Positions 59,487 through 64,000 of a DNA stretch of 64,000 bases are shown piece by piece (positions within the stretch are counted from its first letter, which is position 1; each line of letters begins with the position of its first letter). Position numbers and translations under genes: made by a program. The notes under the pieces are model-generated. The model was not told the origin of the DNA, searched no databases, and saw only the letters and a program-made list of their open reading frames with translations. The stretch covers positions 310,001 through 374,000 of the forward strand of contig NZ_CP091976.1 in NCBI RefSeq assembly GCF_029016285.1. The letters run 5' to 3'. Origin of the DNA: Vibrio sp. DW001 (GTDB lineage Bacteria; Pseudomonadota; Gammaproteobacteria; Enterobacterales; Vibrionaceae).

Positions 59487-60655
59487 TTATTTACTTAGCT
59501 GTTTATAGATTTCCCCACCAAGAAAGCGCGATGTACCTTGCAGTTTTTTGTCAATGCGCAAAACTTCGTTCCACTTCACCAAACGTTCACTGCGAATAAA
59601 CGAACCTACTTTTAATTGGCCTGCATTGGTTGCTACCGCCAAATGACTGATAAAAGCATCTTCTGTTTCACCAGAACGGGCAGACACAACGGGAAGCCAT
59701 CCTGCCTCTTGAGTCAGTCTTATAGCATCAATGGTTTCTGTAACCGTTCCAATCTGATTAAGTTTTATCAGAACACTATTGGCCAGTTTCTTGTCGATAC
59801 CTTGCTCAATTCGGGTGATATTAGTTGTAAATAAATCATCACCTATTACCTGTATTTTGTCGCCAACTTGGTGGGTAAAACGTGCCCACATTTCAAAATC
59901 AGTATCTGCAAACGGGTCTTCAACCGACAGTATTGGATATCTTTGACACCAATCTAACATTAACTGTAGGAAAGCTTCTGAGCTGTAACTTTTACCATCC
60001 AAAGGCAAATGATACTGACCGTCTCTGTAGAGATCACTTGCGGCGATATCCAATGAGATAGAAACCTCCTCTCTTGGTTTATAGCCAGCTTTTTCGATAG
60101 CCTCGACAACAAACTCGAATATCGCTTCATGGTTATCAAAGGTTGGCCAAAATCCACCTTCATCCGCAGCGCCAGCTAACAAACCTCGCGCTTTCAAGAT
60201 TGTCTCTCCAGCATGATAAATCTTGTCGGTCGCTTCAAGGGTATCTTGGTAGGTTTTCGCTCCATTAATGATCAACAAAAAATCTTGAATATCGGTACGC
60301 CATTGCGCATGTGATCCGCCACCAACTAATTGAATTTCTGGTAAGGGTAATAGGTCACCCGATTCCTTACATAAACTTTTAAACAGTGGGACTTTATTAA
60401 ACTTCGCTTTGGCATCTGCAACGGCCAATGACACACCTAATATTGCGTTTTCGCTTAAACGAGATTTATTGTCCGTGCCGTCGAGTTCACACATCTGTCT
60501 GTCTATTTTCGCTTGATCAGAGGCCGAGTGACCAATGAGAAGCGTAGCTATCTCTGTTTTGACGTTATTGATTGCTTGGAAAACTGACTTTCCTAAAAAC
60601 GCATCTCTATTGCCATCACGTAATTCCAATGCTTCGAACTGCCCTGTGGATGCCC
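59487..60655 (-). pseudogene. Enolase paralogue lacking its N-terminus
   Basis: Homology to enolase starts at SSGASTGQFEALELRDG (near 60655) and runs to the C-terminus, with AADEGG, SLDIAAS, SVEDPF, IGDDLF and LIKLNQ catalytic regions. About 40 N-terminal residues are missing: upstream in frame there is a stop (TAG), and the DNA becomes an AraC gene on the other strand. The only start is a TTG at 60629. The usual SHRSGETED reads SARSGETED, so the active-site His is Ala. This is a divergent, possibly non-glycolytic paralogue, now probably inactive. Confidence 0.75.
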
Positions 60656-60964
60656 CGGAAGATAGAATCGAATTACTATCGACCTATTCAGTTGGCCGAT
60701 ATCGCTACCATTACCAATCTCACTGAGCACGCATTTTGCCGTTCCTTTAAAAAAGCCACTGGGAAAACGTTTCTTCACTACCTCAATGGTATTCGAGTGC
60801 ATGAAGCAGCAAAGCAACTGATAGAGACTGAACTCTCTATCACACAGATTGCTTACGAAGTTGGATTTTCAAACATCAGCAGCTTTAATCGCTACTTCAA
60901 AAATCAAAAGAAACTATCTCCATCTGAATTTCGCAAAAATATTGAAAACTATGTGACAGAGTGA
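60655..60964 (+). pseudogene. 3' fragment of an AraC-family regulator
   Basis: About 100 residues remain, from RKIESNYYRPIQLADIATITNLTEHAFCRSFKK through the second HTH (ISQIAYEVGF-type, here ITQIAYEVGFSNISSFNRYFKNQ) to KLSPSEFRKN. The N-terminal sensor domain is missing. The break coincides with the loss of the enolase N-terminus on the opposite strand, so one deletion removed both gene starts and the promoter region between them. Confidence 0.8.
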
Positions 60965-60985
60965 CAATGAAATATGTTCCCTACC

Positions 60986-62164
60986 CTAGTGATCAACACT
61001 AACTTGAATGGCTGATCGCTTGCTCTCAAAAAATAACCCCGCAAAACCAACGACCAGTATTACGGTTAGGATTATCGCGATGCTCTCTGCTCCAGAGTTC
61101 GAGAAGATGCCACTCAAAAAAGAGTTAATGATAGCAGCAACAATGTTCGACAAAAGCAGCCAAGAATATACTTTAGTCAGTGCATTCTCTCCCCATTTCT
61201 GACGCACTCTTGAAGCGTATAAAACAAGAACTCCACCGTAGTTAAAGCCGGCCAACGCAGCTAATACAAGTGGTGAGGACTCAAAGTCGAATAGCCATAA
61301 CAGGCTAAATATTGATATCGCCTGTAGCAATAAATTCGCCTTCAAACAATTGGTTACAGAGACGATGTCGCTCATTGCCCCCCAAGCGACGCGTCCTATT
61401 GCATTACACAATGCAAATACGGCAACCAAAGAAATAAACGACTCGAATCCACTTCCAGCAATAAGCACAATCTTGCTGTTTACAAAGAAACCAGCCGTTA
61501 AGCCAACTGTCATCGCAATAAATAAGCCCAAAAACAATGGATCCTTGAGCAAGTCACCCAGATTAATATGGAACGTCTCTTTCGATTGATGGTAGGCCGT
61601 CATGGGTCGATACATTAGTGTGGCCGGGATAAACCCAACAACAAAATAGAGCCCTCCAACCACCGCCAAGGCGGAAAACGGCGTAAAGTCTGCGGTATAA
61701 ATCAGATAATTAGAAAACTCACCCACAAGTGCGGCTCCGGCAGCAAAACCACCAACGGCTAATCCTGTAATTAAACCGCCTCTATTGGGAAACCACGCTA
61801 TACCAACCAATATGGGCACGAGATAGGTGAGTCCAACGCCGATGCCCCCTATGACACCAACACCGATAATAGTGAAGATAAAATTAACGTCGCCAAAATT
61901 AGAGAGGAGCCACCCAAAAGCAAAAAGAGCGATACCGATCTGCGCGCTCATTCGAGTGCCAAAACGAGAAATTATGCGGTGAGAAAACAGTAATGTCAGG
62001 GGAAACACAACATAAAACACGTTAAAAGGCATCGTTGAATACACGGGATCAACTTGATAGTTTTGGATAAATTCCGCGTCGTAAATTGACCATGAATAGG
62101 TTCCGCCAATACAAGCTTGAAGCAACACGACGGCCGCGAGTATTAGATATTTGTTATTTGTCAT
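60986..62164 (-). CDS. OFA-type MFS transporter (oxalate/formate antiporter family)
   Basis: The protein has 392 residues from ATG 62164 (MTNNKYLILAAVVLLQACIGGTYSWSIY); the frame extends to 62272 without family support. About 12 TM helices. The GGTYSWSIY start and VGIAWFPNRGGLITGLAVGGFAAGAAL are OFA family marks. E. coli YhjX is a related pyruvate-induced carrier; the substrate here is unknown, probably a small carboxylate. It is convergent with the AraC fragment. Confidence 0.87.
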   Translation of the reverse strand: MTNNKYLILAAVVLLQACIGGTYSWSIYDAEFIQNYQVDPVYSTMPFNVFYVVFPLTLLFSHRIISRFGTRMSAQIGIALFAFGWLLSNFGDVNFIFTIIGVGVIGGIGVGLTYLVPILVGIAWFPNRGGLITGLAVGGFAAGAALVGEFSNYLIYTADFTPFSALAVVGGLYFVVGFIPATLMYRPMTAYHQSKETFHINLGDLLKDPLFLGLFIAMTVGLTAGFFVNSKIVLIAGSGFESFISLVAVFALCNAIGRVAWGAMSDIVSVTNCLKANLLLQAISIFSLLWLFDFESSPLVLAALAGFNYGGVLVLYASRVRQKWGENALTKVYSWLLLSNIVAAIINSFLSGIFSNSGAESIAIILTVILVVGFAGLFFESKRSAIQVSVDH

Positions 62165-62332
62165 TAAAAGCTCTTTTCGGTTTGTATGTACCGATGGTTT
62201 GATAATAGAGAAGATCGTTTGATAATGGCAAATCACCAGCAAATGTTGACTAGACAAATGCTGGTGATTCAACCTGTTGTTAAGTAAGTGCAGATGAACC
62301 TAGAAGTGCTAATAGGGGCTAGCAACCTAGAT

Positions 62333-63394
62333 TCATCTCATCAAATAACAACGTACTAATGCTTGTTGGGTAGCATTTTCACCACCAACGAGTATTAATT
62401 CTTTTTCGCAGCTAACGGATGCACCATAAGCTGCGCCTTCCGGCAACCGCGCCACGACTTTCCATGACTCACCATCCAAACGCCACACGGCATCGCTGTA
62501 GTGCTTTGTTAGTCCTTGGTGCGTATACCACTGTCCATTTCTTAAATTGTGTTGGCTGCCCACAAAATAAGCGCCTCCGAGCGCAAAATAGTGACCATTC
62601 AACTCACCAGAATAGGCACCAGCTAACCCTTCATGTTCTTCTTCATCTGAATGAATCGATGCAAGAACTGACGATTCAAAACGACAGGTTTCGTCAAACG
62701 TAAACTGTTTCACATCCGTACTTCTCAATCCCGGTTTGATCTCTCCATCAATCAAGGTAACTTTGTTGCCTTTCGAGATTAAGGCTGCACCACAGTTCGC
62801 TGCAAATGGATTGTCCTGTATCAGCTCCCATCGATTTTGGTGGGTGTCATATCGAATAATATCTTTATTCCAACCGTACTTTTCAGGCTCTTGAGACATA
62901 AATTTTGTCAGCAGATCTTGTCGCTGCTGTGGGGTTTTGTCTGTATCTATATTTGCCATCTTCTGACAGAAATTATCAAAGGTTTGTTTGTTGTATCCAC
63001 CAAAAAACACGAACTGACCTTTTGATATTTCGCAACCGCTGCCACCTAACAGACCGACCGGTGTCTCAGTCGCTACCTTGTGCCATTTTTTATCTAAAAA
63101 ATCGAACCGATACACATCAGTAAGCACCTGTGCATGTTGAGAACCCTCAGGGGTTCCAGCCCCTGAGAATACCCAAACACCTTTTTCGTCTGTAATGTAT
63201 ACCGCGTCATTCCTTTCCACACCCGGAAAGTCATTCGCGCGTTGCCAACCTGTAGATAGGTCGTCCAAATTGAGACAAAAGAAACGCGTTCCTGCGCTAC
63301 CCAATCCGGCATAGAGCGTCTTACCATCTCTTGTTGCGACGCCGTTTTTTACCCCTTCAGGTAAATCTGGCAAACTTTTAAAAACTACAGACAT
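62333..63394 (-). CDS. nanM: NanM-like N-acetylneuraminate mutarotase (kelch repeats)
   Basis: The 353-residue protein is a six-bladed kelch-type propeller. Seen are PDLPEGVKNGVATRDGKTLYAGLGSAGTRFF, VWVFSGAGTPEG, GLLGGSGCEISKGQFVFFGGYN, WNKDIIRYDTHQNRWE, GLAGAYSGELNGHYFALGGA and PEGAAYGASVSCEKELILVGGE. E. coli NanM epimerises sialic acid anomers in the periplasm. No clear signal peptide is seen at this start, so the compartment is uncertain. It lies 15 bp after a second NanM-like gene. Confidence 0.85.
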   Translation of the reverse strand: MSVVFKSLPDLPEGVKNGVATRDGKTLYAGLGSAGTRFFCLNLDDLSTGWQRANDFPGVERNDAVYITDEKGVWVFSGAGTPEGSQHAQVLTDVYRFDFLDKKWHKVATETPVGLLGGSGCEISKGQFVFFGGYNKQTFDNFCQKMANIDTDKTPQQRQDLLTKFMSQEPEKYGWNKDIIRYDTHQNRWELIQDNPFAANCGAALISKGNKVTLIDGEIKPGLRSTDVKQFTFDETCRFESSVLASIHSDEEEHEGLAGAYSGELNGHYFALGGAYFVGSQHNLRNGQWYTHQGLTKHYSDAVWRLDGESWKVVARLPEGAAYGASVSCEKELILVGGENATQQALVRCYLMR

Positions 63395-63409
63395 TTATTA
63401 CTCCAAACG

Positions 63410-64000
63410 TTAATCTTGAATGGTGACATCTTTACCGTCCCAGCTTAGTAAGTACGCGGTCTTACTTGCTTTACGTGCACCATCTTCACCGCCAACAATG
63501 AGTACCCCATCGTTCGTTGTGAAAGAAGCACCATATGCAAGCCCTGCAGGTAGGTTATTAACTTGGGCCCATAAGCCATCTTTTAATACGTACATTTCTG
63601 GGTTAAATGCTTTACCAAAGCCGTTATGTGCGAACATCTTCCCACTTTCAAACGCGCCTTTTGCCCCGTGGAAATTTGCCCCCCCAGCAACGATGAATGC
63701 TCCGTTACTTTCGCCAGCGAACGCGCCCGCGACACCTTCCTGAACAGGAGAACCGGATGGTGCAGGAAGAGAGTGTAGGCTCTGCCACGGTTGTGGTTGC
63801 CCATACTGATACTGTTTAACCTCGGCCGTTCTTAAGCCTGGCTTTATCTCACCACTGATTATTGTTGCCTGTTTACCGTCTGTAATTAATGCTGAACCGC
63901 AGTTTGGTAGATAAGGCGACATACCCAAATCAACCCACTTACCCGTTTCAGGTTTGAACGTTAAAACCGAGCGGTTCCATTTGTAACCAGATGGCTTCAT
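63410..64000 (-). CDS. nanM: Second NanM-like mutarotase, 5' end beyond the window
   Basis: At least 196 C-terminal residues in an open frame that continues past 64000. They follow the same blade order as the neighbour ([82 protein letters not shown]). The two genes are clear paralogues in tandem, with about half of the positions shared by eye. The true start is outside the window. Confidence 0.85.
   Translation of the reverse strand: MKPSGYKWNRSVLTFKPETGKWVDLGMSPYLPNCGSALITDGKQATIISGEIKPGLRTAEVKQYQYGQPQPWQSLHSLPAPSGSPVQEGVAGAFAGESNGAFIVAGGANFHGAKGAFESGKMFAHNGFGKAFNPEMYVLKDGLWAQVNNLPAGLAYGASFTTNDGVLIVGGEDGARKASKTAYLLSWDGKDVTIQD

Noticed and set aside
63420..63743. Plus-strand 107-codon frame at the right edge
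   Set aside because: It is antisense to the second NanM-like gene and proline/serine-rich without family signal.
1..64000. tRNA or rRNA genes, CRISPR arrays, prophage or toxin-antitoxin modules
   Set aside because: No cloverleaf-type tRNA sequences, spaced identical repeats, phage structural genes or paired toxin-antitoxin frames were seen on reading through the window; small RNAs cannot be excluded by eye.

Overview
The window looks like part of a marine Gammaproteobacterium of the Vibrionaceae, most likely Vibrio. The evidence is a moderate, AT-leaning base composition, a chromosomal Qnr-type pentapeptide protein, a GlgC with a start and length typical of vibrios, TRAP transporters, many LysR/AraC regulators, and proteins that read as divergent homologues of E. 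coli ones. The gene mix is accessory (catabolism, detoxification, envelope) rather than core. No rRNA, tRNA, CRISPR array or prophage was recognised.

Layout. 1-3.6 kb: an edge-truncated DUF2975-like membrane protein, an AraC/GyrI-like regulator facing a PLP aminotransferase, and an MFS exporter. 3.7-9.5 kb: a nitric oxide defence module. It holds norR, a quinol-type NO reductase (norB), a SirB2-like protein, and a divergent fpr-yeaR pair. Both outward promoters are sigma-54 type (TGGCAC-N5-YTGC-like), and each has three GT-N7-AC NorR-type sites in nearly the same geometry. 9.6-18 kb: small stress and detoxification genes, including a ChrR-like cupin, a MerR-controlled carboxymuconolactone-decarboxylase protein, YdcZ-type DMT pairs, Qnr, a methyltransferase, MazG-like, GNAT, NTF2-like, ABM and DUF1801 proteins.

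18-20 kb is a scar. A manA remnant and a dctM tail abut an IS903-like element (IS5 family) whose transposase is frameshifted and which has no matching target duplication. 20.5-32.9 kb is the main catabolic locus, read as a sulfoquinovose (sulfo-EMP) pathway. It encodes a DeoR-family regulator (YihW/CsqR-like), sulfofructose kinase (YihV-like), sulfolactaldehyde reductase (YihU-like), an aldose mutarotase, SQ isomerase (YihS-like), a class II aldolase in place of class I YihT, a TRAP transporter in place of the E. coli MFS carriers, and a sulfoquinovosidase (YihQ-like) with all the known sulfonate and catalytic residues at a constant -10 offset. A solitary glycerol kinase follows and could use glycerol released from sulfoquinovosyl glycerol.

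34.8-49 kb carries signalling and assorted genes: a hybrid histidine kinase, an NrtS-like protein, a haloacid dehalogenase, a DsbA-like protein, a barrel, a site-2 protease, an EAL protein, a U32 protein, a YhcH-like protein, a LysE exporter and a cytoplasmic amylase. 49.7-54.8 kb is a five-gene Lol-like envelope operon (LolA-like carrier, two FtsX permeases, ATPase, outer-membrane barrel). 55-64 kb has two LysR regulators, glgC, an AEC carrier, and a deletion junction that removed the start of both an enolase paralogue and a divergent AraC gene. It ends with an OFA-type MFS carrier and two tandem NanM-like sialic acid mutarotases, the last cut by the window end.
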